Of a DNA stretch of 64,000 bases, positions 1 to 11,866 are shown piece after piece. Made by a program: the position numbers and the translations under genes. The notes under the pieces are model-generated. The model had not been told where the DNA came from. It saw nothing but the letters and a program-made list of their open reading frames with translations, and ran no database searches. Origin of the DNA: Episyrphus balteatus (lineage: Eukaryota; Arthropoda; Insecta; Diptera; Syrphidae); NCBI RefSeq assembly GCF_945859705.1, contig NC_079134.1:14549545-14613544 (forward strand), written 5' to 3'. Positions within the stretch are counted from its first letter, which is position 1; every line of letters begins with the position of its first letter.

Positions 1-1056
1 CAGAGAAAAAAATAAAGGATATTGAAACGCTTTTATGTTCCATGTCAAAACTTCTCATTGTGAATTGTGTGACAAAAACCCCAACTGTGATCTTTTTAGT
101 TCAACAGGAGAAATAAAAATCAAGAAAAAAAAAATGAAACACCGACAACTTCTTGTAACTTCTATCCCCCATCCCTTTGGGAGGCACTTAACAATGCAAG
201 GATATCAGTACACAGTTGTTAGACTTTCGTTTTGTACAAGTCCTTCGTCGTCATATCATAGTACTTGTCATCGTCATCATTGTCGAGAACGACGACGACG
301 ACGACGTCAACGAAGACATCTTCGTCCTTCTTTTTATGATTATTATTAGACGCACTTAAACGCGGCAGCATGCAGCGGGAGAGGGCAGGCGGAGGAGTAT
401 AAGAACTCGTATATAACTGACTAGCGAGTGCCATGACATATCCTCTCTTGTAACCAAGTAAGTAATCACCTAGTAAAAGATTGTTAAAGGCGGTGGTAAC
501 ATCATCCACAGCTATCACTGCCACTGCCACACGTACACGCTGAACGCCTAATTTCTTGTCATCGTGGCAATTCTTGCAACTTTCCACCAAGAGAATATTT
601 ATGTTCGAAATGAAATTTCTCCAATTACATTAATAATAATAATTTTTTATTCACGTTGATGATTTTGCTCATCTCTTCAGCTTGAAGAGTGCTTCGTTCT
701 GTGCTTTTCGTGATGGTGTAATGAAATTTACTCTTTATTGTTCCCGGGGGGAGTGTAGTATATTCAAGATACAATGTGACTGTTGTTGACTTGACAGTAA
801 TGATGCAAAAGATGATGATGATTTTTCAACACCTGATCTTTTTATATGAGAGGAAAACAAATGACTTGAGTTCGTATGCAATCCATTGAATGATACTATT
901 TTTTTTTCGCTAAAAATTACCAATTGTGGAAGGTGTTTTTTTTTTTTTTTGATATTTCAATTGGTCTTTTCTGGGATCAATCATCATTTATCATCAAAAA
1001 GCATTTTTTTAATTTTTCTTACTCATTTCATAACATTTTAAAAATGTTTTCAAATA
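1..1056. other. AT-rich non-coding DNA with a short CGA repeat
   Basis: No gene is supported. A short trinucleotide run (CGA)n lies near 287-307 and a T run near 935-950. Short frames cross the CGA run on both strands (Arg-rich on +, Val/Asp-rich on -), which is what a triplet repeat gives and is not evidence of coding. The remainder looks single-copy within this window. Confidence 0.6.
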
Positions 1057-1061
1057 TCTTA

Positions 1062-1781
1062 GGCCCATTTGCTCATACGGATCATAAATTTGATTCATAG
1101 CTAGGTCGAACATAGTCCTTGTGTTTTACTTAGTTTATTCTAAGTTGTTAAAAAAAATGTATGTTTAACCTAGCAATGTTTTACTTTCATGCGAGAAATC
1201 GCTGAGAACTTCAAATTCGAATGTCAAATCGATACAAACGTCAGTTAATTTTATTTTTTTTTTGAGCAATTAAGCTGAAATTTTTTAATAATTTTGTTAT
1301 TTTGTGGTTTTTTATTGCAAAAATTAATTAAATATAGTGAAACTGATAAAAAATGTGTGTTTGATTTGATAAAAAAAAATTATTCATGTGATGGAAGTTT
1401 TTTACAAATGTGTTTGTGTGTCACAATTAAGTGACAGAAAATTGGCAAATATATGAAAAAAAATTGACAAATACTTCTGTAAACATTTATGCGAACAATT
1501 GTATCATGGTTAACGTATAAAAGTGAGTTGACCATTCTTTAATCAATTACTGATGTTAATTTTATAGACAACATCATTTTTAAGGGATGTTATGGCTTTT
1601 TGCTCAATAAAAATTTCTTATGTAGATCATAAAACCCTTATGTTCTACTATTTCTTGCCCCTAAGTTATGTTAAACTTAGAAGAATTTATGACACGAGTT
1701 AAAGTTCGTGCAAACGATAATGTAGAACTTTAGGGTTTATGTTTCACATAAAGATTTAAGTTCCGTTTCAGCAAATGGGCC
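1062..1781. mobile_element. PIF/Harbinger-like MITE, copy 1 (720 bp)
   Basis: The element starts GGCCCATTTGCT and ends with the inverse AGCAAATGGGCC, and is flanked on both sides by TTA (1059-1061 and 1782-1784). A 3-bp TWA target duplication with GGCCC-type ends is typical of the PIF/Harbinger superfamily. There is no transposase frame, so it is non-autonomous. A sister copy of the same length lies at 3811-4530 in the same orientation; shared blocks include a Cys/Leu-free AT-rich core and a conserved 3' portion beginning near 1655 (TTCTACTATTTCTTGCCCC-type sequence). The superfamily call rests on target-site and end sequence only. Confidence 0.75.
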
Positions 1782-3810
1782 TTAATAGTATACCTATCAA
1801 TCATTTATAGCTGAATATCTTAGATAATTTTAGTAACTCTAACGTGTTGGTAAGAATCAAAGTGTTTTTTTCTTCGAAACTTTTAACTAGGAAGCTAGTT
1901 ATTCGCTGTCTAAACTCTTGCCAAAAGTAGAGCAATACCGATACTATACTGCTACTTACACTGAACCAAAAAGGTACATAAAACTAATGAATTTGTACAT
2001 TAAATTAATGTAAAATAAATAAATTCATGGGAAATGAGCCAATGTACAAATTCATTAAATTTAAGAATCTTTTTATGAACAAATTCATAAGCGAATGAAT
2101 CTTTCTTAAAATTTAAGAATAAGTTCTTAAATTTTAAGAATTCTGTTCATAAACGAATTCAAAATTTGTTGAACATGTTTAAGAAAAGTTTCTTAGATTT
2201 TAAGAAAAGTTTCTTAGATTTTAAGACAAATTCATACAATTTAAGAATTATTTCTCAAATCTTTTTTTTTTTTTTGCTATAATTTAAGAATAAAATTTAA
2301 GAAAAGTTTCTTACATTTTAAGACTATTTCTTAAATTTTATGATTTTTTTCATAAATTTCGTAAAAATTTAAATGAAATTTTGCTTAAATTTTATGAAAA
2401 AAAACTATGAATTTTTCTTAAAGTTGTATGATTGTTTTCATAAAATATAATACACTTTTCATTAAATTTTATGCAGTTATTTATATAAATGCATATAGTA
2501 CATTACCATTCCAAGCCTTTAATTTGTTCCTAAAAAATTGTATTCCAAACCATCAAACACCAAAGAAAACAACCCAAAATCTAAAACAAAAAAAAAAGAA
2601 AATTGTTTTTAAAAATAAAAGAAATTATTAAGTTTAAACGTTGTAAAAATGTTTTTTTGATCACTACCACTATACATTTCACTATAAATTTAATTTTTAA
2701 TTTAATTTTACTTTTTTAATGAATGCTCATCTGGAAAGATAGAAAAAAGTTTGTATTAGTAAAATCAATATGTACTACTTGGTTTAAAAATCGAAATAGC
2801 TTGAAGGTTAAATTATCTTATTCTTACCTTATTCTAATGGGCAGCATTGGACTCTGGAGCAGAAAAAAAAAAAAACAATACAAAATTGAATAAGTTGGGG
2901 AAAGATAAAAATATAAAGAATTTAGGTACCTATAAGAAATGTTGATAATATTAAGTTAAAACAAAATTTAAATATTTAGAGAAATAAAATAAAATGCAAC
3001 ACTTACTAAATTCAATATGTTGCTTTAGTTTACAGTGACAATTTCAAGTGTACAGGATTTGTTGAGAATCGCCTTTAATATAGTTTTTATTTTGTGTTGA
3101 TTTTTCCCCCTTTGCCGGTCCAAAGCTGAAGATTAAGTACGTGCCTCCATATTTCACAAAAATATCAAATTACGATTTTCAATTTTAAAATATGCACCTA
3201 TAACAAAAAAAAAAAATAAAATTTATTTGATAAATAAAACAAAGCAATTTTTAACATTATATGTTTTTATACTTATCTGAGTATATGGGAAAGAGGCAAC
3301 GGGAACCACCAATATTTTACACTGTTAAATGTACTTATACTCTTCAAATTGTCTACGTGGTTGAAATGCTTAACACTGTTTATAATAAATATTGTCTTTT
3401 ATTCACAAACTTTTATAACTTGTTTCGGCAACAACCGTCCACTTTGAATATCAGATTTTAAATTAAATCCTCAAAGAAATCTTTCTAAGGCATAGATTCA
3501 GCACAACAGCTATTATTTTCTAGATTGATGAAAAAGTGCATAGACTTTAAGAAAATATACTTAAACACTCAAAACGTAAAAATTTTTTCATAAATTATAT
3601 GTATACTTTCATAACATTTAATGAATTAATTCTTAAATTTTGGATAAATATGAATTTCGAACATAAAAGGTATGAACAGATTCTTAAATGTTAAAAATAA
3701 GTTCTTAATACCGAATACAGGATAACGGTAAAATATTCGTTGTTTTTCGATTAATGAAAAAATAAATTCATTTAAAAAAAAAAAACATTAATTTTAAGAA
3801 AAAATACTTA

Positions 3811-4530
3811 GGCCCATTTGCTCATACTAGTCATAAATTCTCATCTTAGCTAGGTCGAACATAACTCTTGTGTTTTACTTAGTTTATTCTAAGTTGCTAA
3901 AAAATATTTATGTTTAACCTAGCAATGATTTACTTTCATGATATAAATCGCTGAGAACTTCAAATTCAAAAGTCAAATCAATAGAAACGTCAAATAATTT
4001 AAATAGATTTTGAGCAATTTAGCAATTAATATACAACAATATCGTTAAATTTTCAAGTTTGTGTCTTTATCTTGCGGAATAAAAGTGTAAAAAAGTATAT
4101 TTGAGCCAAAAATAAGTGTTAATTGGTTAAACAAAAATTATTCGTGTGTGTGTGTAAATGTGCTAGTGTGTCAAAATTAGTCAATGAAATATGACAGCAA
4201 AATAGTGCCTCATACTAAAAACTGTGGTGTAAATTGTACCATCTGTGGATGGTTTAAGTTAATGAATGTAAGTTTATTTTTATTAAATTGATAATAATTC
4301 ATGTCCTTTGTACTACCGACATCAATTTTTGAGCGACATTCTTGCTTTTTTCATAAAATAAAAGTGCCTAGGTAGAACATAACAGCTTAAGTTCTACTAT
4401 TTCTTCCCCCTAAGTTATGTTAAACTTAGAGGAATTTATGACACAGTTTGAAGTTCGTGCAAACCGTAATGTAGAACTTAAGGGTTTATGTTTCACATAA
4501 ATATTTAAGACTCGTTTCAGCAAATGGGCC
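3811..4530. mobile_element. PIF/Harbinger-like MITE, copy 2 (720 bp), nested
   Basis: Same ends as the copy at 1062-1781 (GGCCCATTTGCT, inverse at the right) and the same TTA flanks (3808-3810 and 4531-4533). It sits inside the TTAAGAA-rich field of the surrounding element, so it inserted after that element. The two copies have equal total length but differ by substitutions and small indels (for example a GT microsatellite near 4143 only in this copy), so they are not a recent duplication. Confidence 0.75.
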
Positions 4531-4913
4531 TTAAAAACACAAAATTTAAGAACTTCTTACAAATGTAATTTTGAAAATAGATTTTTTTCAGTTTTAGAAG
4601 GGAAAAAAGTCAATTTTAAAAATTATTCTAACTCAAAATACAACTGAATGGAAAAAAATAGTGAATTTTCATTCATAAAAGTATGTCCAGATTCTATGAT
4701 TCAGCAAAATATTCTTTCAAATTGGAGCTAGAAGTTTATGAATTTATTCATAAACCTTCGTATTTGTTCTTAAAAAAAAATCATAAAAATATTTTCCATA
4801 GGAAAATTTTTATGAAAACTGATTCTTAAATTTTATGAATCTTTCTTAAAACTAAACTTTTTTTTAAGAATTTGTGCTTAAATTTAATGATAATGAATTT
4901 TTCTTAAAAATGT

Positions 4914-6380
4914 TAATCCAGTCAAATAAGGATTTAACCTCGGAATGAATGTTAGTAGAAATTTTTTTTGCTCAATATCTTCCTTTTGCCATTCTATAAC
5001 ATATCTCAAAAGTCTAGAAAAATCTCATGTCCGCTTGTCGCGATTTCAAGGTCAAATCGCGAAATGGAGATTTTCAAAATTAGCAAAAATCGGCTGTGGT
5101 ATTATATATGTGTATATACATGATTTCAAGGTATTTTTTAATGCTGATTCCAAAAAATCTAAAATCAAGGCAATCTGACGTCTCTGAAAAAAGTTATACC
5201 TGTTTTTCATCTTTCAACCCATATTATTATAACAGTTGCTAACTTACTACCGAAAAACCCTTAAAAGTAATTTTAGCGGAATCATATTTTGCATAAGGGT
5301 TTTCATATCCATTATCATTAAGAATCAAAACAATGCAATGCAAAAAAACATTTATATCTAAGACAAAATAGTATTTTTTGAGAAAAGGGGAAATTTTGGG
5401 ATGTGCACTAAAAAACATCCTGGTACAATCTTGGAATTAGTGCTAATAGGCTAATTTTTTTTTTTCTATCTTTGTTTGGATATTCTATAACTTATGTCAA
5501 AAATCTAAAAAAATCTCATGACCGCAAGTTCTTATTTTCCAGGTTAAACTAAGGTAGGTGCAGATTTAAAAAAAATAATAAGAAAATTTTAGATTCTTAT
5601 ATGTATAACATAACCCATATCATTTCAAGGTATTTTTTAACGCTGATTCCAACAAAACCCACAAACAAATCAATATGACCATCCCTGAAAAGTAATGTAC
5701 CTTATTCATGTTGATCTGACACAAATATCTGAATATTTTTTTCAAATCTGCACCTTATCTTCAAACCAAGAAAATTAGGACTTGCGGACATGAGATTTTT
5801 TTAGATTTTTGAGGGTAGTTAAAGAATATCCAAACAAAGATTAAAATGAAAAAATTAGCCTATTAACACTTATTCCTAAGATGAACAAGAATCTTCTTTA
5901 GTGCATATCCTAAAATTTGCCCCTCCATCAAAAAATACCATTATTTCGTAGGTATATATATTTTTTGTAATGGATTTTTTTGATTTTTAATAATGATGGA
6001 TTCTAAAATCTTCATGCAATTTGGTTCATCTACCATAACTTTTAAGGGTTTTTCGGCAGTAAGTTTGCAACTGTTAGAATAATATGAGTTGACAGATGAA
6101 AAACAGGTATAACTTTTTCCAGAGACGTCAGATTGTCTTGATTAAAAAATACCTTGAAATCATGTATCATATGTGTATATAATACCATAACCTATTTTTG
6201 CTAATTTTGAAAATCTCCATTTCGCGATTTGACCTTGAAATCGCGACAAGCGGACATGAGATTTTTCTAGACTTTTGAGATATGTTATAGAATGGTAAAA
6301 GGAAGATATTGAGCAAAAAAAATTTCTACTAACATTCATTCCGAGATTTACCCCTTTTTTCTCCTTATTTTACTGTATTA
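4914..6380. mobile_element. Fold-back element, copy 1 (about 1.47 kb)
   Basis: Long inverted repeat: the left arm from TAATCCAGTCAAATAAGG through CGGAATGAATG matches the reverse complement of the right arm ending CATTCATTCCG...CTTATTTTACTGTATTA. The arms stay similar over roughly 700 bp each, including blocks near 5030-5060 and 6235-6265 around GCGATTT and GGACATGAGA. Each arm also holds two diverged copies of the same unit (CTATAACATATCTCAAAAGTCTAG at 4996 and a relative at 5478). The flanks are TGT on both sides (4911-4913, 6381-6383), consistent with a 3-bp target duplication. The short frame at 4945-5178 is arm sequence and not a recognised protein. Confidence 0.75.
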
Positions 6381-6814
6381 TGTATGAATTTTGGTTTATG
6401 AACGAGATTCATAGTTTTTAAGAATAATACTTTTTTCAGTGTATTTAGTATCTATTTTATGCTAAATAAGACGTAAGCGTTTTATCAGGGGGACAATTGC
6501 AACAGGAATTGACACAAGAATTAAATACTAAGATTCGTTCCAAAAATCAGATAACAAAGATCATTAGTCTTACAGTTAAAGACAAATTCAAGGTTAAAAT
6601 TATTTCAAAAATACTGTTCTTATTTTTTTTATTTCTTGTTGTATTTTTAATTCTTTTTTTCAAAAATTCTTCTATGCTTAACCTGCATCGTTCCAAAGTG
6701 AAACGATCATATTTGAAAACTGCATTCATAATGCCTTTAGGTAAAATTAATAAAACCATTATTACTTACGTTTAACCATATTTTTACGTTAATATCTATA
6801 GGTTAAACTTGTTT

Positions 6815-6840
6815 AAACAAAAGAGCTGAGCAGCGAACTT
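6815..6840 (+). repeat. Dispersed 26-bp motif, occurrence 1 of 3
   Basis: AACAAAAGAGCTGAGCAGCG followed by AACTT. The same motif, with small differences, recurs at 37170-37194 and 39715-39744 in the same orientation, each time followed by a T-rich stretch. It may mark the end of an unrecognised element. Confidence 0.6.
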
Positions 6841-6984
6841 GATTTTGTTTTTTCATATTAAGAAAGATAGGTATTATACAATTTTAAATTAGAGGGTCAG
6901 AAAACTAAATTAATCTAAGAAGGACTTTAACTGGTCTCCATGTTCTGTCTGTCTTTGTGTCTGTCATTATTTCATGCAACAACT

Positions 6985-7640
6985 GAAAGTTTTTACTTTT
7001 AACAATTTTTTTGAACAATTTATTAAACTGGCCAACACTTTTCAACTTTTTAAAATTTTCTAGAAAAATTTATATCTAATTTTATAGATTTGGGTTCAGT
7101 AAGCTCAAAAATCATATTGGTTTCTTTCTAGCAGCTCTAGTTTTTGAAATATTTAATTTTGCATATTTGGGGAATATTCATACAAATTTTTCAATTTACC
7201 TTATTTTGAGCGTTTATTAGAATTTTCCAGAAAAATTTATATTAAACTTAATGTATTAAGGGTTAGTAAACCTTAAAAATCACATTCATTTATTTCTAGG
7301 AGCTCTATTTTTTGAAATATTTAAGTTGTCCACATTTTGGGGTTAATTTGGTACTAATTTTAAAGTTATGCTTATTTTAACTGTTTGTTAACATTTTCCA
7401 AAAAAAATTTTGTCGAATCTAATGCATTTGTATTCACTAAGACTAAAAATCACATTGGTTGCTTTCTGGGAGCTCTAGTTTTTTAGATATTTTAATTTTT
7501 CACATTTTGGGGGTGATTTCATACTATTTTTTTTTTCAGATTTTATTATTACAAGCGTTTTTAAAGTTTTGCTTGAAATTTTTTTTTTCGAATATTTTGT
7601 ATTTTGGTTCGGTAAAATAAAAATACAAGAAAAATTTTTT
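6985..7640. repeat. Tandem repeat, ~168-bp period, about three units plus an inverted fragment
   Basis: The block AAAATCAYATTGGTTnCTTTCT...GAGCTCTAGTTTTTnGAAATATTTAA recurs at about 7108, 7277 and 7445, giving a period near 168 bp. Units are diverged. An inverted copy of the GAGCTCTAG block lies near 7710-7740 (GAACTAGAGCTGCTAGAAAA), so part of the array folds back. It is low-complexity and AT-rich with no coding potential. Confidence 0.6.
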
Positions 7641-7879
7641 AACTAAAAAAAAAATTAAAAAAAAAAAATTTGTATGAATTTCTATGCCTTTTCATGTATG
7701 AATAATTTAAGAACTAGAGCTGCTAGAAAAAAACTAATGTTGTTTTCGGAATCAGCCCTATATTTTACAGAAATTTTTTCAAAAATTTTACAAAAAATAT
7801 TTTATAAATTTTTTTTTAAGAAATATTTCATTTTTTTTTTTTGAAAACGGGCAGTGAATTTTTTTTAAACTTTATTTAA

Positions 7880-7897
7880 ATGAATGAATGAATGAAT
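7880..7897. repeat. (TGAA)n microsatellite
   Basis: Four to five TGAA units followed by an AT-rich tail. Such short arrays can mark the 3' end of some non-LTR retrotransposons, but no reverse transcriptase is visible nearby. Confidence 0.6.
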
Positions 7898-8137
7898 AAA
7901 TTTTATTGAGGCTTACATAACAACAATAAAGTTTTTTTTTTTTTTACAAAAATTCTTTAAATGAGTCAAATAAATTCTAAAATTTTTTGGAGTTTTTAAA
8001 AATAGTTTTTTTAAAAATCTAATTTTCGAATCAATGAATTGAAAAAACAAGTTTTTGTGTCCATTAGACGTATTTTTGATCACTTTCGTTCGTTTTAAAG
8101 CACTTTCGTTTTAAGCATAATTTTAAGTGATTTGAAA

Positions 8138-8789
8138 TAAAGATGTTGCGGATGTGGATTTATACACATCCGCGGATGCAGATGCGGATGCGGATTTTTG
8201 AAATTTAACATCTAAAGATGCGGATGTTTAAGATCTTATATAAAAAATTAACATAAATGAAACATTTGTAAACAACATTTTTATTTATTTGTGTTTAGTG
8301 AGAGAAATTAAAAAGAGGTGCATTGGACTTTATAAAAAGTAATACCGCCACCTTCTATGCACCAAGTAGGTTACACAAGATGTTGGTTAATTAAGCCCGC
8401 GCTACTAAATAATTGTAACTCCATAGTCTGTAGAAATTATAGTTTAACACTTCACTGGAACCGGCCCTTTTTTTTTGTTCGGAAAGAAAGAAAGATTCCA
8501 AAACTCCAAATTCTTAAAATTTTTCTAGTGAAAACGGGCTATAAAATTAAGACCTTTGCATTTTGTCTGTGTTTTTCCTAAAAAATATCAGTCACAGACC
8601 ATTACTCGGTGTGACTCCCATTGGGTATATGAGCCATTCGCCAGTTGGCCCAACTTCTTTCTTATCGCAACTTCCTTGCATCCGCATGAAAACCCACATT
8701 GATTATTGTGGATGCGGCTGCGGATGTCCCAAATTCATGCAGATGTTCCGCATTTGCGGATACGAATGCGAATATCCGCAACATCCCTA
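8138..8789. mobile_element. hAT-like MITE with GATGTTGCGGAT ends (652 bp)
   Basis: The left end TAAAGATGTTGCGGATG is the inverse of the right end ATCCGCAACATCCCTA. The flanks are ATTTGAAA (8130-8137) and ATTTGAAG (8790-8797), 7 of 8 identical, matching the 8-bp target duplication of hAT elements. Subterminal regions carry clustered GGATGC/GCATCC words (8170-8225 and 8705-8785). The short frames 8357-8581 and 8563-8790 are not recognisable proteins. Non-autonomous. Confidence 0.7.
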
Positions 8790-8797
8790 ATTTGAAG

Positions 8798-11510
8798 TAT
8801 TCACGTTTTGGGGCGCTATGAACTCTCGGAATAAGAGGTTATATCATAGGTTACCACTTTCAATTTTTCTCAACATCTTCTTGTTTCTTGTTATCTTGAA
8901 TTGGCGAAAAAAAAACTCTATCATAGACACTTTTAAGATCATTCAAAACTGATAAACATATTTTTAAGAAAAGGTCGATTCTTTACTTCAGCTTACAACA
9001 CCTTATCAGAATTAAAAGATTCAATGCTTTAATTTTTACTAAAGCTAACCTCATCCGTCCTATCACAGATTATTCCATGCATGAAAAACACCCTTTTATA
9101 AATACTTTTTAATCACAAATGTAAATCTAATTCAACTTTGTCACAAAGTTAAATTTACAAAACTAAATAACAAACACTCCTCAGGCTACATTCCTAATCC
9201 AATTGTCATTTAACACTCACAACATCCAGCAGGGTTCTCCAATTGACTCGTTGACTCGCTGTTGAATCAAATTTCAACTTCAAGTTGAACCCTCTCTGGG
9301 CCAGGGCCATGCTACAAAAACACTTCAAAACTCACAACACAGAATGATATTATGATGGTGTCGATTGCTAAGTGCACAGGCAAATAAAACCAAACAGCTA
9401 CTGTGGAAAAAAAAAGGATAACAAACCTTCAGTATAAATGGGGACAAACATCCGAAAAACCACTTCAAAAAGTTGTACCATTTTACCCCGAAGGCGGACA
9501 TTCATTGGCATTGCTCCCAAAAAAACACTCAAAAAAAAAAAAAAAGAAAAAAATATCCAACCTGTTTCGACTGAGGTAAAACATCCATATTCAAAATGTC
9601 ACATCATCATCAAAAGGATTTTTGACTTCCTCAATTTCTGATGCGAAGCAACGACGGGTGAATTATTGTCGAGTGCGAAATTCACAAAAGAAAACTCAAG
9701 TTATATAACTGAAATTTAAATTTTATCATTACGCCAAGAGAGGACTATTATTGTGAGCAACTTGAATTATATCCTTGCTTGGTGCAAAAAAGGAAGATGG
9801 AACAAAAGCCCTTGAGCAATATTATCCAAAGGACTCGTATCTTCCTCGAAACGTACCGTTCGACTCTTCTCTTCATGTGAAATTGAAAAGTTCAAATTGA
9901 ATTCGAATTCAATTTGAGTCGAGCAGAGCAGAGAGATGACTTCAAATGAAATTTCAACAATTTCTCGATGGCTTCAGTGAGTTGGGTTTGGGGGAAAGAG
10001 AAGTGATACAGCACTCGCAGTGTTGTGTGTGTTTTAGAGAAAATCAACAAAACGAAACATTATTTCCTGGCAGAACGTATAATCTTCATCTATGTGAGAG
10101 AGAGGTCCTTACATTATGGCAACAGGACAACACATTATTATGATTAATCACAGAAATGTCCATCATTGGAAAATGTCCTGTCGACTATGATCATGATGAT
10201 GATGATGTCCCGCACTTGGAACAAGAATTCTGGCAAACAAATATTTTTAGAGGAAACATAAACCAAAGTTGGCTTCCATCATCCATGTCCAGCATTTGTC
10301 AGCGTTGGTTGGTTCTTGTGGAAATAATGTTTCGTTTGCATTGCTCGTCCATCAATAGATATCAAAACGCCAGGACATCATCCAGAAAGCAGCTGTCGAT
10401 GACAGCGAAAACGATGATGATGTCTTCATGATGATTGTGTGCATCCCAACGAAGGACCACAACCATCACGGATCAAATTCCAAACATTGGACAGAGGGAA
10501 ACACTCTCTGCGCGCCTAAAACGTGTTCGTTAAAAACAATGACCACAAGGATGTGATCAGGACTTGGTTGGTTGCGATGACAGGCACTCGCTTGCTCAAT
10601 AATTGACTCATACCCGCTGTGTCCACCGCCATTCAACATATATCGAAATTGGACGAACCAGTTGTTCGTTGTCGTTGTTGATGTGCGAAGTGGCTTAAAT
10701 GGAATGGTCACGAATCCTTCATCGTCGGCGTCGTCGTCGGTCGTGGTCCTTCTTCAATATTGGTTCTTTTCCCGCCTGCAGGCGATATAAATGTGACTGC
10801 GAAGCCAACTCATTTTTGACTTTATCCGAATAACAGTGATGGCCGTTTTGTTCGCCTGTCAATTGTTCAAGTTTTTTGAGATCAGGAATGGGTTCTCCAC
10901 GTACGTCAACTACTCGTGTCCTATAACTTAAAACTCTCAGGTGAGATGCGATGTTGATGATGATGCGGGCCGAGCGTCCAGCAGATTGCGTTGGTTGATG
11001 CTAGGAGAAGAAACGCATATTTTGGGAAACAAAAATTCCATTGATTGATTGGATATTATGTGGCGACACGTAGGTGTGCAAACTTTGCGGATGCGGTGTA
11101 CATTCTGAAATGTTGGGAATTTTCATGTCAGATGGTTGTCATTGACTGGTCCGGCTGGATTGCAAAATTTATACATTATTATGGTGTGGGGAAAAGGGAG
11201 ATTATATTGAGAATTGACTTGTTGTGCCATGTTCATGTTCAAGCAGATTGCTATGATTCAGTATTATCAAACTTTTAGTTTAATATCAGGATCAGAATAT
11301 GAATAATGGGTTATCAATTCTTTTATAAACTCTTAGCCAAGACGAAAAATTAGAAAAAAAATGCAAAACGTTTGAAATTTTTTCGTAAATTAGCAGTGCC
11401 TTTTAGTTAAAAAAAAAAAAAACTGATAAAATAGCAATATAAATCGTATTTTGGGTATTAAGACTTCCAGGTATTTGTTTTTCTATAAAATCGATCGTTC
11501 GTTCCAAATA
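8798..11510. other. Mostly single-copy-looking non-coding DNA
   Basis: No gene supported. Base composition is more balanced than in the repeats, especially 10140-10900, where GATGAT/CGTCGT-rich tracts occur (10190-10206, 10718-10740). A CAG|GTGAGA-type splice-donor-like site occurs near 10939. Short frames here lack family motifs. The stretch could hold regulatory DNA of a flanking gene, which cannot be shown from sequence alone. Confidence 0.45.
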
Positions 11511-11642
11511 GAAAATAACGCCAGGGAAAATTTTATTTCTGGAATATTTAATCATAATATAGTTAAATATACTAGAAAATAGTTAAATATACCAGATATA
11601 AGGTTAAATATACCAGAAGTAAGTTATGCCTGCGTTATTTTC
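11511..11642. repeat. Small inverted-repeat element with TTAAATATACCAGA iterations
   Basis: The left end GAAAATAACGCCAGG is inverted at the right end as CCTGCGTTATTTTC. Between them the word AGTTAAATATACYAGA recurs three times (11571-11616), with a related half-site near 11545. The total is about 130 bp, the size of a very short MITE. AATATACCAGAAGT also appears at about 20505. Confidence 0.5.
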
Positions 11643-11866
11643 TCTCTGTGTGGTAGGTATAGAAATTCCGAGGAATGTGCTGCTGTCCCAATTTATGAAC
11701 TAAGTAAAACCATCTGATTGATGATTAAAATATGATCTCGCAGCAAACAAAGCTTGGAGAATTAATCGCGTGTCTTACAAGTAATTATTTGTCAGGAAAA
11801 GTTTATGGTTGCTCCACCTGTGTGGTTTACCCCGTGTTAACCGCATAAAATGTAGTCAAGCCGCCT

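Larger units (their letters stand above)
1959..6441. mobile_element. Large non-autonomous DNA element (CACTGAA ends) hosting nested insertions
   Basis: The left end reads CACTGAACCAAAAAGGTA and the right end, inverted, reads CACTGAAAAAAGTA. Both are flanked by TA (1957-1958 and 6442-6443), which may be the target duplication. The element body is a distinctive field of TTAAGAA, TTCTTAAA and ATTCATAA words at 1980-2480, 3560-3800, 4535-4910 and 6385-6440. That field is interrupted by a MITE (3811-4530) and a fold-back (4914-6380), and resumes after each, which is why I treat these pieces as one element. The stretch 2500-3560 lacks this texture and could be a further insertion or the element core. 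No transposase frame is present. The superfamily is not assigned. Confidence 0.55.

Noticed and set aside
35..590. Arg-rich and Val/Asp-rich frames as a gene
   Set aside because: Both arise from the CGA triplet run read on the two strands.
7880..7930. 3' end of a non-LTR retrotransposon
   Set aside because: Only a TGAA microsatellite is visible; there is no reverse transcriptase or poly(A)-type target duplication.
10156..10431. Asp-rich 91-codon frame as an acidic protein
   Set aside because: It comes from a GATGAT repeat, has no homologous motif and shows no supporting splice or leader signal.
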